This document shows, one piece after another, positions 1 to 7,637 of a stretch of 34,752 bases of DNA. The translations under genes and the position numbers were made by a program. Each line of letters begins with the position of its first letter. The first letter of the stretch is position 1. The notes under the pieces were generated by a model. That model saw only the letters and a list, made by a program, of their open reading frames with translations, did not search any database and was not told where the DNA came from. Origin of the DNA: Sphingomonas bacterium. Lineage in GTDB: Bacteria > Pseudomonadota > Alphaproteobacteria > Sphingomonadales > Sphingomonadaceae. The stretch is from contig JASBRX010000046.1 of NCBI GenBank assembly GCA_030149245.1, positions 1 through 34,752 on the forward strand, read 5' to 3'.

Positions 1-1
1 A

Positions 2-727
2 TGGCGGCCGCTGGTCGATACCACCAACGATCCGATTATCTCCGCGCGCCGCCCCAAGGGCTGGGTGAGCTGGCAGCGGTCGGAGGATTATTACAATGAA
101 GGCCTGCTGATCTGGCTCGAGGCCGACGCCAAGCTGCGCGAATTGTCGGGCGGCAAGAAGTCGATGGACGATTTCGCGCGCGCCTTTTTCGGGATGCGCG
201 ACGGCGACTGGGGCGTGCTAACCTATGATCTCAACGAGGTCGCGGCGACGCTGAACGGGATCCAGCCCTATGACTGGGCCGGGTTTCTGAAAGCGCGCGT
301 GTACGACGTCGCGCCCAAGGCGCCGCTCGCGGGCTTCACCGAGAACGGCTATCGTTTGATCTACACCGATGAACCGACCGCAGCGTTCAAGAACGCCGAG
401 AAGCGCGGCAGCCGCGCCGATCACAGCTATTCGCTGGGGCTGGCGGTCGGCAAGGGCGGGGCGGTGTCGAGCGTCAATTGGGATTCGCCCGCGTTCAACG
501 CCGGGCTGGACCTCGGCGACACGATCGTCGCGATTGCCGGACGCGAATATTCGGACGACCGGCTCAAGGCCGCGATCGTCGCGAAAGCGCCGATCAAGCT
601 GCTCGTGAAAAGCGGCACGCGCTACCGCGAAACGACCATCGACTATACCGGCGGGCTGCGCTATCCGCGCCTCGAAAAAATCGGCACCGGAGAGGGTGGC
701 CTGGATAGGTTGTTGCAGGCTCGCTGA
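2..727 (+). CDS. M61-family glycyl aminopeptidase-like protein, C-terminal part (5' end outside window)
   Basis: The reading frame is open from base 2, so the gene starts before the window; the GTG at 65 is internal, because the residues before it (WRPLVDTTNDP, then RRPKGWVSW) fit the protein. The visible 241 residues hold the end of the peptidase M61 catalytic region (DYYNEGLLIWLEADAKLRE, a helix typical of the family) and then a PDZ domain at about residues 135-210 (YSLGLAV, AGLDLGDTIVAIAG). M61 enzymes are secreted or periplasmic metallo-aminopeptidases; their HExxH zinc site would be upstream and is not visible. The gene ends 41 bases before ppa on the same strand. The family call is from motif recognition only. 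Confidence 0.82.
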   Translation, partial: WRPLVDTTNDPIISARRPKGWVSWQRSEDYYNEGLLIWLEADAKLRELSGGKKSMDDFARAFFGMRDGDWGVLTYDLNEVAATLNGIQPYDWAGFLKARVYDVAPKAPLAGFTENGYRLIYTDEPTAAFKNAEKRGSRADHSYSLGLAVGKGGAVSSVNWDSPAFNAGLDLGDTIVAIAGREYSDDRLKAAIVAKAPIKLLVKSGTRYRETTIDYTGGLRYPRLEKIGTGEGGLDRLLQAR

Positions 728-768
728 TGCGGGCAGGGCATCGGCCGAACCAGAAATAAGGAAGACCA

Positions 769-1320
769 ATGCGTATCGACAAAATCCCTGTCGGCGATAA
801 CGCGCCGCACAGCCTCAACGTCATCATCGAAGTGCCGACCGGCGGTGAGCCGGTGAAGTATGAGTTCGACAAGGAATCGGGCGCGCTGTTCGTCGACCGC
901 ATCCTGCACACGCCGATGCGCTATCCGGCGAACTATGGCTTCGTGCCGCACACGCTGTCGCCCGATGGCGACCCGCTCGACGCGCTGGTGATCTCGCGCT
1001 CGCCGTTCATCCCGGGCTGCGTCGTGCGCGCGCGTCCGATCGGCGTGCTCAAACTGGAAGACGAAGCGGGCGGCGACGAAAAGCTGATCTGCGTCCCCGT
1101 CGACACGACCTTCCCTTATTATTCCGACGTGGGTGAGCGCCAGGACCTGCCCTCGATCGTCCTTCAGCAGATCGAGCATTTCTTCAAACACTATAAGGAC
1201 CTGGAGTCCGAAAAGTGGGTTCGCATCGGCCAGTGGGGCGACGCCGAGGAAGCTAAGCGGATCGTCGTCGAAGCGATCGAGGCAGCAAAGCAGGCCAAGG
1301 CGGCGGCCGAAGCCGCCTGA
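769..1320 (+). CDS. ppa: Inorganic pyrophosphatase, family I
   Basis: Hydrolyses pyrophosphate to two phosphates in the cytoplasm, pulling biosynthetic reactions forward. The 183-residue protein is the usual size for a bacterial family I enzyme. It carries the family signature around DGDPLDALV (residues 66-74), whose aspartates bind the catalytic metals, and the substrate-site segments YPANYGFVPHT and KWVRIGQWG. The ATG at 769 is supported by AAGGAAG at 758-764, four bases upstream. The C-terminus ends in an Ala/Lys/Glu-rich helix. A strong hairpin terminator follows at 1345-1376. Confidence 0.97.
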   Translation: MRIDKIPVGDNAPHSLNVIIEVPTGGEPVKYEFDKESGALFVDRILHTPMRYPANYGFVPHTLSPDGDPLDALVISRSPFIPGCVVRARPIGVLKLEDEAGGDEKLICVPVDTTFPYYSDVGERQDLPSIVLQQIEHFFKHYKDLESEKWVRIGQWGDAEEAKRIVVEAIEAAKQAKAAAEAA

Positions 1321-1344
1321 CCCGCTTTCCGTATGGGAGTTCGC

Positions 1345-1376
1345 AAGGCCCCGGATGCACATGCGTCCGGGGCCTT
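1345..1376. terminator. Terminator hairpin between convergent ppa and SDR genes
   Basis: A perfect 11-bp stem, AAGGCCCCGGA paired with TCCGGGGCCTT, encloses a 10-base loop. It lies between the stop of ppa (1320) and the stop of the dehydrogenase on the other strand (1383). The arms begin in AA and end in TT and only a short T-rich stretch follows, so it could serve both directions. Confidence 0.8.
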
Positions 1377-1382
1377 GTTCGT

Positions 1383-2111
1383 TCAGAACGCGCCACCCGC
1401 CGGGCGCACGATGATCTCGCTGACATCGACCCCGTCGGGCTGGGCGATGGCATAGGCAATCGCGCGGGCGATCGCGTCGGGCGTCAGCGACTTCTGGCGC
1501 CACTGCTTCAGCCCTTCGGCGATTTCCGGCACCGTGATGTCGTCGCCCAATTCGGTGGCAACCACGCCCGGCGAGATGATCGTGGTGCGGATATCGTCAT
1601 GCTCCATCCGCAGTCCTTCGGTGATCGCCCAGACGGCATATTTGGTCCCGCAATAGACCGCCGCAGTCGGCGCGACCATGTGCGCCGCGACCGAAGCGAC
1701 ATTGACGACATGCCCGCTGCCCTGCGCGGTGAAGCGCGGCAGCACCGACGCGATGCCGTTGAGCACGCCATGCACGTTGACGTCGAACATCCGCTTCCAC
1801 TCGTCGCGCTTCAGTGCATCGAGGCGGGAGAGCGGCATCACGCCGGCATTGTTGACCAGCACATCGACGCGCCCGAAACGCGCCTCCGCCGCCGCGACGA
1901 ACGCCTCGAAGCTGTCGCCATCGGCAACGTCGAGCTGTTGCCACGCGACGGTGTCGCCCAGTTCGTCGGCGAGGGCGGCGAGCCGGTCGGTGCGGCGCGC
2001 ACCGATGAACAGCCGCGCACCGGCGGCGGCGAGTTCGCGGACAGCCGCCTCGCCGATGCCGCTCGAAGCGCCGGTGACGAGGATGGTCTTGTCGATGGTT
2101 AGGGTGGTCAT
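1383..2111 (-). CDS. Short-chain dehydrogenase/reductase (SDR), classical type
   Basis: An NAD(P)-dependent oxidoreductase of unknown substrate, 242 residues, normal for a classical SDR. Visible motifs are the Rossmann cofactor loop TGASSGIG near residue 11, NNAG near residue 87, and the catalytic YCGTK (YxxxK) near 151. The ATG at 2111 is chosen because AAAGGAACGG lies just upstream and the protein then starts a few residues before the cofactor motif; the longer open frame to 2321 runs into the divergent regulator. It is transcribed away from an AraC-type regulator 151 bases upstream, a layout common for regulator-controlled reductases. Confidence 0.92.
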   Translation of the reverse strand: MTTLTIDKTILVTGASSGIGEAAVRELAAAGARLFIGARRTDRLAALADELGDTVAWQQLDVADGDSFEAFVAAAEARFGRVDVLVNNAGVMPLSRLDALKRDEWKRMFDVNVHGVLNGIASVLPRFTAQGSGHVVNVASVAAHMVAPTAAVYCGTKYAVWAITEGLRMEHDDIRTTIISPGVVATELGDDITVPEIAEGLKQWRQKSLTPDAIARAIAYAIAQPDGVDVSEIIVRPAGGAF

Positions 2112-2262
2112 GGGTCCGTTCCTTTCGGCTTGAGGTGATGGCGGTGAAATGGACCCGGAGCCGTCCGAAGCGGTAGAGCGATCGCCCGAAGAACTTGCAC
2201 GATCCTCCAAATCGACGCCCGCCGGCTTGCGACGTGGGCGCAGGTGCGCGACATCCGACGCC

Positions 2263-3138
2263 ATGGAGCGCATTACCGAACTCGCCGCGATGATCGACCG
2301 CCACACCCACGAACCCGGCATGTTCGCGTCAGCGGTGCCGCGCGTGTCGTTGATCCGCGGGCATGCGCCGACCGATCCGACGCCGGCGGTCTATGAAGCG
2401 TCGCTTTGCCTGATTGCCCAAGGATCGAAGCGCGTGTCCTTGGGCGAGCACAGCCTGATCTACGACGCTGCCAATTATCTGGTGGTCTCGGTCGACCTGC
2501 CCTTGGTCGGCCATGTGCTGGAGGCGAGTCCCGAGCGGCCCTATTTCTGCTGTGCGATCGGCCTCGACATGACCGCGCTCGCGGATCTGGTGGTGGCGCA
2601 GGGCGGTCCCGGCGCGCCTGCCGGTATGCCGGCGCTGGCGGTATGCCCCAGCGATCCGGGGCTGATCGACGCGGCGTGCCGGTTGGTCGCACTGCTCGAC
2701 ACCCCCGGCGACATCGCGATGCTCGCGCCGCTGATCGAGCGGGAGATTCTCTATCGCCTGCTCGCCGGTCCGCACGGTCCGATGCTGCGCCATATCGCGG
2801 CGGGGGACAGCCATTTGCGGCAGGTCAGCCGCGCGATCCAGACGATCCGCAGCAGCTTCGACAAGCAGCTGCGCATCCGCGACATCGCCGATGCCGCCGG
2901 GATGAGCGAATCCTCGCTCCACGCCCACTTCAAGGCGATGACCCGGATGACGCCGATCGAATATCAAAAGCAGCTGCGCCTGCAGGAGGCGCGGCGGCTG
3001 ATGCTGGCGGAGGGGGCGAGCGCGGGCAGCGCGGGCTTTGCGGTCGGCTATGACAGCCCGTCGCAGTTCAGTCGCGAATATCGCCGCCTGTTCGGCGCAC
3101 CCCCGCGCCGCGATATCGCACAGATGCAGGGCGCGTGA
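2263..3138 (+). CDS. AraC-family transcriptional regulator (AraC_N plus HTH_18)
   Basis: A one-component DNA-binding regulator of 291 residues from the ATG at 2263. The N-terminal half matches the AraC-type N-terminal domain (PF06719-like: PRVSLIRGHAPTDPTPAVYE, SLCLIAQGSKRVSLGE, YLVVSVDLPL, ASPERPYF). The C-terminal third is the double helix-turn-helix (RIRDIADAAGMSESSLHAHF, then SAGFAVGYDSPSQFSREYRR). The frame is open upstream to 2149, but those residues look noncoding and would run into the promoter region shared with the dehydrogenase, so the later ATG is preferred. Regulators of this subtype often control a divergently transcribed reductase; that the 1383-2111 gene is the target is inference. 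It ends six bases from the convergent TfoX-like gene. Confidence 0.92.
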   Translation: MERITELAAMIDRHTHEPGMFASAVPRVSLIRGHAPTDPTPAVYEASLCLIAQGSKRVSLGEHSLIYDAANYLVVSVDLPLVGHVLEASPERPYFCCAIGLDMTALADLVVAQGGPGAPAGMPALAVCPSDPGLIDAACRLVALLDTPGDIAMLAPLIEREILYRLLAGPHGPMLRHIAAGDSHLRQVSRAIQTIRSSFDKQLRIRDIADAAGMSESSLHAHFKAMTRMTPIEYQKQLRLQEARRLMLAEGASAGSAGFAVGYDSPSQFSREYRRLFGAPPRRDIAQMQGA

Positions 3139-3144
3139 CGCGCC

Positions 3145-3495
3145 TCAGCCGCGCTTCTTCTTGACCGGCGCGCGGCGGCTCGCCTCCAGCGCCAGTCCCG
3201 CCCAGCGCTGCATCGCCTCGGTATCGTCATAGACATCGTCCGGCGCGCGGCGGTAGTTCATCGACACGGTCTCGCCATCCTTGCCGGTGAAGGTAAAGGG
3301 CGGGCACCCTGCTTCGTCCCACAGCGGCGCGCTGACCTTGTCGTTCTTGAAATAGATCGCGTCCTCATCCACCACCGCGAAGACGAGGCCGTCGCAATAG
3401 AGCACCGCCGCGCCCATCATCGGGCGGTGCGTGATGGTGCCGAGCGGCTCCAGCGCCTCTTTGGCCCAGTCGATCAGTCCCGCGTCAAACGCCAT
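3145..3495 (-). CDS. TfoX N-terminal domain family protein
   Basis: A small cytoplasmic protein of 116 residues matching the TfoX N-terminal domain (PF04993-like). Recognisable parts are MAFDAGLIDWAKEALEPLG, the MMGAAVLYCDGLVFAVV strand pair, IYFKNDKVSAPLWDEAG, and a tail with FTFTGKDGETVSMNYRRAP. The family is named after a competence regulator, but stand-alone N-domain proteins like this have no established role. The ATG at 3495 lies inside the end of the acetyltransferase gene, an 11-base overlap that implies translational coupling. The C-terminus is basic (PVKKKRG). Confidence 0.85.
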   Translation of the reverse strand: MAFDAGLIDWAKEALEPLGTITHRPMMGAAVLYCDGLVFAVVDEDAIYFKNDKVSAPLWDEAGCPPFTFTGKDGETVSMNYRRAPDDVYDDTEAMQRWAGLALEASRRAPVKKKRG

Positions 3496-3964
3496 CGGCC
3501 AGCGCCGCCAGCGCGTCGTCCTGCATCCGCCAGCGCTCCCACCCATCGACATGCGCCGCGCCGATGGTCCGGTAGAAACCCTTGCCCAGCTCATTCCAGT
3601 CGAGCACGTTCCACTCCAGCCGCGCCCCGCCACGCTCGATGACCAAGGCGGCGAGGCGGGAGAGCAGGGCGCGGCCAAGACCCGTGCCACGCGCATGCGG
3701 CTCGACGAACAGATCCTCCAGCCAGATGCCCGGCTTGCCTTCGAAGGTCGAAAAAGTCTGAAAGTACAGCGCGAACCCGGCGGGCGCACCGTCAACCTCG
3801 CCGATCAGCACTTCCGCCGCCGGGCGCGGCCCGAACAGATTGCGGCGCAGCGTCGCATCGTCGAAGCGCACTTCATGGGCCAGCTTCTCATAGTCGGCGA
3901 GCTTGCGGATGAAGTCGGCGACCAGCTCGAAATCCTGCGCGCCGGCCTGACGGATCGTGATCAA
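3485..3964 (-). CDS. GNAT acetyltransferase resembling spermidine/spermine (diamine) N-acetyltransferase
   Basis: Transfers acetyl from acetyl-CoA to an amine. The 159-residue protein carries the SSAT-type landmarks: KLADYEKLAHEV, GFALYFQTFSTFEGKPG, WLEDLFVEPHARGTGLGRALL (the RGTGLG loop binds acetyl-CoA), and VLDWNELGKGFYRTIGA with the C-terminal WERWRM. A polyamine or related amine is thus the likely substrate, but small SSAT-like enzymes also act on thialysine and other amines. The start is TTG at 3964: no ATG fits, GGAGG (3972-3976) is seven bases upstream, and the TTG overlaps the stop of the EamA gene as TTGA. Transporter, acetyltransferase and TfoX-like gene form one coupled unit. Confidence 0.88.
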   Translation of the reverse strand: MITIRQAGAQDFELVADFIRKLADYEKLAHEVRFDDATLRRNLFGPRPAAEVLIGEVDGAPAGFALYFQTFSTFEGKPGIWLEDLFVEPHARGTGLGRALLSRLAALVIERGGARLEWNVLDWNELGKGFYRTIGAAHVDGWERWRMQDDALAALADGV

Positions 3965-4857
3965 ATCTGTGCCTCCGTATCGGCGACCGGCGCATGGTCG
4001 CGCCGCCGCGCCGCGATGATGCAGCCGCCGACGATCAGCGCCGCCCCGGCCACGGTGAACAGCGACACGTGCTCGCCGAACACCACCCAACCCCACAGGG
4101 TCGCCCACAGAAAGCCGGTATATTCGGTCGGCGCAAGATAATTGGCCTCGGCGCGGGCATAGGCCCAGCTCAGCAGGAACAGCGACATCGTCGCCAGCAC
4201 CGCCGCGAGCACGATCGCCGGAACATGCTCCATCGACGGAACCGCGAGCAGCCAGGGCGCCGCGAACAGGAACACGATGAAGATGAACAGCGACTGGTAG
4301 AAGGCGACCTCGAGCGCCCCGGCGACGAGCGACTGTTGCCGCATCAGGATGATGTTCCAGGCATAAGCGACGGCCGACACGAGGATCGCGATCGCCCCCC
4401 AGAACGCCTCGCGGCCCAGTTGTGCCTGTGCCTGTCCGAACAGGATCAGCACGACCCCGGCAAAGGCCAGTGCGGTGGCGATGATCGTGACGCGGGTGAT
4501 CCGCTCCTTGAGCAGCCATGCGGCGAGGAACAGCGCGATGATCGGCGCAATGAACGCCAGCGCGATCGCCTGCGCCATCGGCACCCGGCCCAGTCCCCAG
4601 AAGAACAGGAACGTCATCACCGCCGACACCGCCGCGCGCAGTAGATGCAGTCGCATCGCAACGCGGCTGGGCCGCTTGGGGCGCGACAGCGCATAGGGCA
4701 CCCCGCTCGCCAAGATCCCCGCCATCATCCGCCACGTGAGTGCGTTATAGGCACCGAGCGCCAGCACCAGCCCCTTCATCACCGCATCCATCGACGAGAA
4801 GATGGCGATGCCCAGCGATGCGACGGCGAAGGCGAAAAGGGGGGAGGCGGGGCGCAT
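3961..4857 (-). CDS. EamA/DMT-superfamily inner-membrane transporter
   Basis: A 298-residue protein with about ten hydrophobic segments arranged as two repeats, as in the drug/metabolite transporter (EamA, RhaT-like) superfamily. The repeats are marked by AYNALTWRMMAGILASG in the first half and YLAPTEYTGFLWATLWGWVVFGEHVS in the second. Members export or import small metabolites such as amino acids or amines; the substrate cannot be read from sequence. Because the next gene is an SSAT-like acetyltransferase translated from an overlapping start, export of an amine or its acetylated form is a reasonable guess only. It lies 47 bases downstream of the toxin gene, on the same strand. Confidence 0.9.
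   Translation of the reverse strand: MRPASPLFAFAVASLGIAIFSSMDAVMKGLVLALGAYNALTWRMMAGILASGVPYALSRPKRPSRVAMRLHLLRAAVSAVMTFLFFWGLGRVPMAQAIALAFIAPIIALFLAAWLLKERITRVTIIATALAFAGVVLILFGQAQAQLGREAFWGAIAILVSAVAYAWNIILMRQQSLVAGALEVAFYQSLFIFIVFLFAAPWLLAVPSMEHVPAIVLAAVLATMSLFLLSWAYARAEANYLAPTEYTGFLWATLWGWVVFGEHVSLFTVAGAALIVGGCIIAARRRDHAPVADTEAQI
3972..3976 (-). promoter_or_regulatory. Ribosome binding site deciding the TTG start at 3964
   Basis: The minus strand reads GGAGG here, seven bases before TTG at 3964, within the last codons of the EamA gene. It fixes the start of the acetyltransferase, which has no ATG or GTG at a sensible place. Confidence 0.8.
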
Positions 4858-4904
4858 GGCGCGCGCACTAGTGGATTTACGCGCCCGGTGGAATGAAGTG
4901 ATTG

Positions 4905-5180
4905 TCAGGCGGGTTCGTCGCGTGCGCCGTGAACGATGTCGAGAATGTAAACCGCTTCACCGTCGATCAGGTAGCGGATCGAATAGGGCCGCACGAGCGA
5001 CCATTGCCGGAGGCCATGCTCGATCTCCGGGCCTTTACGTGGGAAATCCGCCAGTCCTTCGCCGGCTTCAATCAGGCGTGCGGCAAACCGGGCCGCTGCA
5101 TCCGGGTCGAACTGCGCGATATAGGCGCGGATCGCGGCGAGGTCGGCTAGCGCCTCGCGCGTCCAGATTATTCGAGCCAT
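4905..5180 (-). CDS. RelE/ParE-family toxin of a type II toxin-antitoxin pair
   Basis: A 91-residue protein with the RelE/ParE fold signature: N-terminal IIWTREALADLAAIRAYIAQ, the central FPRKGPEIEHGLRQWSL segment and the closing strands YSIRYLIDGEAVYILDIVHGA. ParE-like members poison DNA gyrase and RelE-like members cut mRNA on the ribosome; from sequence alone it looks closer to ParE. Its ATG at 5180 lies inside the last codons of the antitoxin gene (13-base overlap), so the two are translationally coupled. Confidence 0.87.
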   Translation of the reverse strand: MARIIWTREALADLAAIRAYIAQFDPDAAARFAARLIEAGEGLADFPRKGPEIEHGLRQWSLVRPYSIRYLIDGEAVYILDIVHGARDEPA

Positions 5181-5341
5181 TCCGATGGCATCGGCTTTTC
5201 GTCAGGCGTGCCCCAGGTCTTGAGCCATTCGATGACCTGCTCGTGCGGGACAGTTCGGCCCTCCGCAATGTCCGCCAGCGCACGAAGACGCGCGCGATCC
5301 GGAGCGTCGAGGTCTTCATACAAGGCGCGCTCGGGTTTCAT
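5168..5341 (-). CDS. Small antitoxin partner (57 residues) of the RelE/ParE toxin
   Basis: Reading the minus strand from the ATG at 5341 gives a 57-residue protein starting MKPERALYEDLDAPDRARL and ending PSEWLE, with the stop at 5168-5170. The middle, ADIAEGRTVPHEQVIEWLKTWGTP, resembles a family of short antitoxins found beside RelE/ParE toxins; the acidic, Trp-containing tail would wrap the toxin. I see no clear ribbon-helix-helix, so whether it binds DNA is unsure. It starts 37 bases after the ispG stop on the same strand, so the pair may be carried on the ispG transcript as well as by its own promoter. AAGGGA abuts the ATG, so the exact start is slightly uncertain. Confidence 0.8.
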   Translation of the reverse strand: MKPERALYEDLDAPDRARLRALADIAEGRTVPHEQVIEWLKTWGTPDEKPMPSEWLE

Positions 5342-5378
5342 TCCCTTGGTATAGCAGGGTTTGGTGGGCGGCGCGAGA

Positions 5379-6503
5379 CTATGCCGCCGCTACCGCCGCC
5401 GCCTCACTCGCCGCCTCGATCTCCGCCGCCTTGGCCTCTACCAGCTTGACGATGTGCTCCAGCATATTGGCATCCTCGACCGTGTGATCGGTCACGCCGG
5501 CCAGATAGACCATGTGCTTGCCGTTGCCGCCGCCGGTCAGGCCGATATCGGTCTCCCGCGCTTCGCCCGGCCCGTTGACGACGCAGCCGAGCACGCTGAG
5601 CGACAGCGGGGTGCGGATATGTTGGAGCCGCTCCTCCAGCGTCTGCACCGTGCGGATAACATCGAACCCTTGGCGCGCGCAGCTGGGGCAGCTGACCACG
5701 CGTACACCGCGGTTGCGGATGCCGAGCGCTTTCAGAATCTCGAACCCGACGCGCACTTCCTCTTCCGGCTCGGCGGAGAGCGAGACGCGGATCGTGTCGC
5801 CGATCCCGAACCACAGCAGCGATCCGATCCCGATCGCGCTCTTCACCGTTCCGCCGACGAACCCGCCCGCCTCGGTAATGCCAAGGTGCAGCGGGCAATC
5901 GACCGCTTCGGCGAGCTGCTGATAGGCGGCGGTGGCGAGGAACAGGTCGCTCGCCTTCACCGCCACCTTGAATTCGTGGAAATCGCGGTCCTGCAACAGC
6001 TTGATATGGTCGAGCGCGCTTTCGACCAGCGCCTCGGGGCAGGGCTCGCCATATTTCTCGAGCAGATCCTTCTCGAGCGAACCCGCATTCACGCCGATGC
6101 GGATCGCGCAGCCATTGGCCTTGGCGGCGTTGACCACCTCGTTGACGCGATCGGCCGATCCGATGTTGCCGGGGTTGATGCGCAGGCACGCCGCGCCCGC
6201 ATCGGCCGCTTCCAGCGCGCGCTTGTAGTGGAAATGGATGTCGGCGACGATCGGCACGCGCGCGGCGCGCACGATCTGCCTGAGCGCAGCGGTGCTTTCG
6301 ACATCGGGGCAGGACACGCGGATGATGTCCGCGCCCGCATCCTCGCAGCGGCGGATCTGGTTGAGCGTCGCGACGGGATCGGACGTCGGGGTGTTGGTCA
6401 TCGTCTGCACGGTGACTGGGGCATCGCCGCCAACGGGGACGTTGCCGACCATGATCTGACGGCTGTGGCGGCGCGTGATATCGCGCCAGGGACGCACGGA
6501 CAT
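5379..6503 (-). CDS. ispG: (E)-4-hydroxy-3-methylbut-2-enyl-diphosphate synthase, flavodoxin type
   Basis: The penultimate enzyme of the MEP isoprenoid pathway, converting methylerythritol cyclodiphosphate to HMBPP with a 4Fe-4S cluster. The 374-residue protein is the normal bacterial length. The cluster ligands are visible: Cys272 and Cys275 ([10 protein letters not shown]), Cys307 ([11 protein letters not shown]) and the fourth ligand Glu314 in the same segment. The N-terminal TIM-barrel half is clear ([29 protein letters not shown]). GAGAGGAAC precedes the ATG at 6503. The toxin-antitoxin pair follows closely downstream and the DUF3089 gene ends 33 bases upstream. Essential in organisms that use only this pathway. 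Confidence 0.97.
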   Translation of the reverse strand: MSVRPWRDITRRHSRQIMVGNVPVGGDAPVTVQTMTNTPTSDPVATLNQIRRCEDAGADIIRVSCPDVESTAALRQIVRAARVPIVADIHFHYKRALEAADAGAACLRINPGNIGSADRVNEVVNAAKANGCAIRIGVNAGSLEKDLLEKYGEPCPEALVESALDHIKLLQDRDFHEFKVAVKASDLFLATAAYQQLAEAVDCPLHLGITEAGGFVGGTVKSAIGIGSLLWFGIGDTIRVSLSAEPEEEVRVGFEILKALGIRNRGVRVVSCPSCARQGFDVIRTVQTLEERLQHIRTPLSLSVLGCVVNGPGEARETDIGLTGGGNGKHMVYLAGVTDHTVEDANMLEHIVKLVEAKAAEIEAASEAAAVAAA

Positions 6504-6536
6504 GGAAGTTCCTCTCGGGTTCGCCGCGCCTATAGC

Positions 6537-7586
6537 CTATCGCCGGGCAGCGAGAAAGGCGGCGACGCGGGCAACCGCATTCTGGCGCAGGTCCATCCAG
6601 AATAGCGGAATGTCGACCGCGGCAAAGCTGCCATCAGGCCCGGCCAGTCCGGCATAGGCCCCGCCCGGATCGGACACGCGCAGTACGCCATCGCGGTCGC
6701 ATTGCGCGCTGACCAGCCCCGCATCGGGCGCGCGCAGCTTTTCGGGAAACTCGGCGCCGTTGCGCATCCACGCCCCGCGATGCGTCGCGCGCGGTGCCAG
6801 CTCGGGCCCGGTGGTCCAGCTGATCGGATTGGAGCACAGGATCGGTGCGTGCTCGGGCGGTCGTGCGCTACCCTCGATCCGGCTGACCCAGCTGACGATA
6901 CAACCAGTATCGCGGCCCGTGCGGCACGCCTTGATGCCCTGTCGCGTTGCCAGCCAGGTCTGCGTGACCGGCGTTCCGATCAGATAGGCGGCGACCATAT
7001 GCCCGGCGACTGGCCGACCATCGATGACCCGGTCGATCAGCAACGCGCCAAGCCGGGCGCCCTGTCCATGCCCGGCGAGAATGAAGGGGCGGTCGCCAAC
7101 CCGCGTGCGGAACTGCGCAAAGGCTCGCGCAACATCCGAATAAGCCACTTCAAGTGCTGTACGTTCGTCCCCCGCCGGGTTCATCTGACGATAGCGCGGG
7201 GCGTAGATCGCACAGCATCCGTTGAACGCGCTCGCATGGTTACGGATCGTCGTCTGCCCGACATCGCCGTTGAACCAGACATCGCTCGGATCGGCATTCC
7301 ACACCGGTTTGCGCAGCGGCACGGCCGAATGGATGAAGAAGACATCGACCGGAGCCTTCAGCTGCGGCGGCTCCGCCACGCCCTGCGGTGTCATATCGCC
7401 ATCGTCGCGAATCCACGGCAGCGATGCCCAGTTGGCGGGACCTTCATAGTCGGGCGCGGATGGCACCGTGGCGGCATCGAAGCGCCCGGCCGGGGGCGTA
7501 TCGGCGGTAATCGCCCGCTGTGCGCTGGCAGGTGCGACCGCAGTGCTCAGCGCCAGCATCATGCCGAATAAACTCGTCCGCCGCAT
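6537..7586 (-). CDS. DUF3089-family alpha/beta-hydrolase-like exported protein, nucleophile Ser replaced by Gly
   Basis: A 349-residue protein with a signal peptide (MRRTSLFGMMLALSTAVAPASAQ) and the layout of the DUF3089 family: VDVFFIHSAVP, DVWFNGD, FNGCCAIYAPRYRQM, then the nucleophile elbow at FILAGHGQGARLG. Relatives have GHSQG here; this protein has GHGQG, read directly from GGGCATGGACAGGGC on the minus strand, so the expected serine is missing. Either the protein is not a serine hydrolase or it has another role. The ATG at 7586 is chosen because it opens the signal peptide; the longer open frame upstream overlaps the divergent acyltransferase gene. Family assignment is good, function unknown. 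Confidence 0.82.
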   Translation of the reverse strand: MRRTSLFGMMLALSTAVAPASAQRAITADTPPAGRFDAATVPSAPDYEGPANWASLPWIRDDGDMTPQGVAEPPQLKAPVDVFFIHSAVPLRKPVWNADPSDVWFNGDVGQTTIRNHASAFNGCCAIYAPRYRQMNPAGDERTALEVAYSDVARAFAQFRTRVGDRPFILAGHGQGARLGALLIDRVIDGRPVAGHMVAAYLIGTPVTQTWLATRQGIKACRTGRDTGCIVSWVSRIEGSARPPEHAPILCSNPISWTTGPELAPRATHRGAWMRNGAEFPEKLRAPDAGLVSAQCDRDGVLRVSDPGGAYAGLAGPDGSFAAVDIPLFWMDLRQNAVARVAAFLAARR

Positions 7587-7637
7587 TGACGCTCCCGCTA
7601 ACCAATTGGTGAGGCTCGATCCTCTATAGCGCCGCAT

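Noticed and set aside
3485..4735. A 416-codon frame joining the acetyltransferase with part of the EamA gene as a fusion protein
   Set aside because: The N-terminal portion is the EamA gene in the wrong frame; the TTG start with a good ribosome binding site and the EamA stop show two separate proteins.
5361..6605. A 414-codon plus-strand open frame opposite ispG
   Set aside because: It is the complement of a clear ispG gene; its translation is His/Arg/Asp-rich with no motif.
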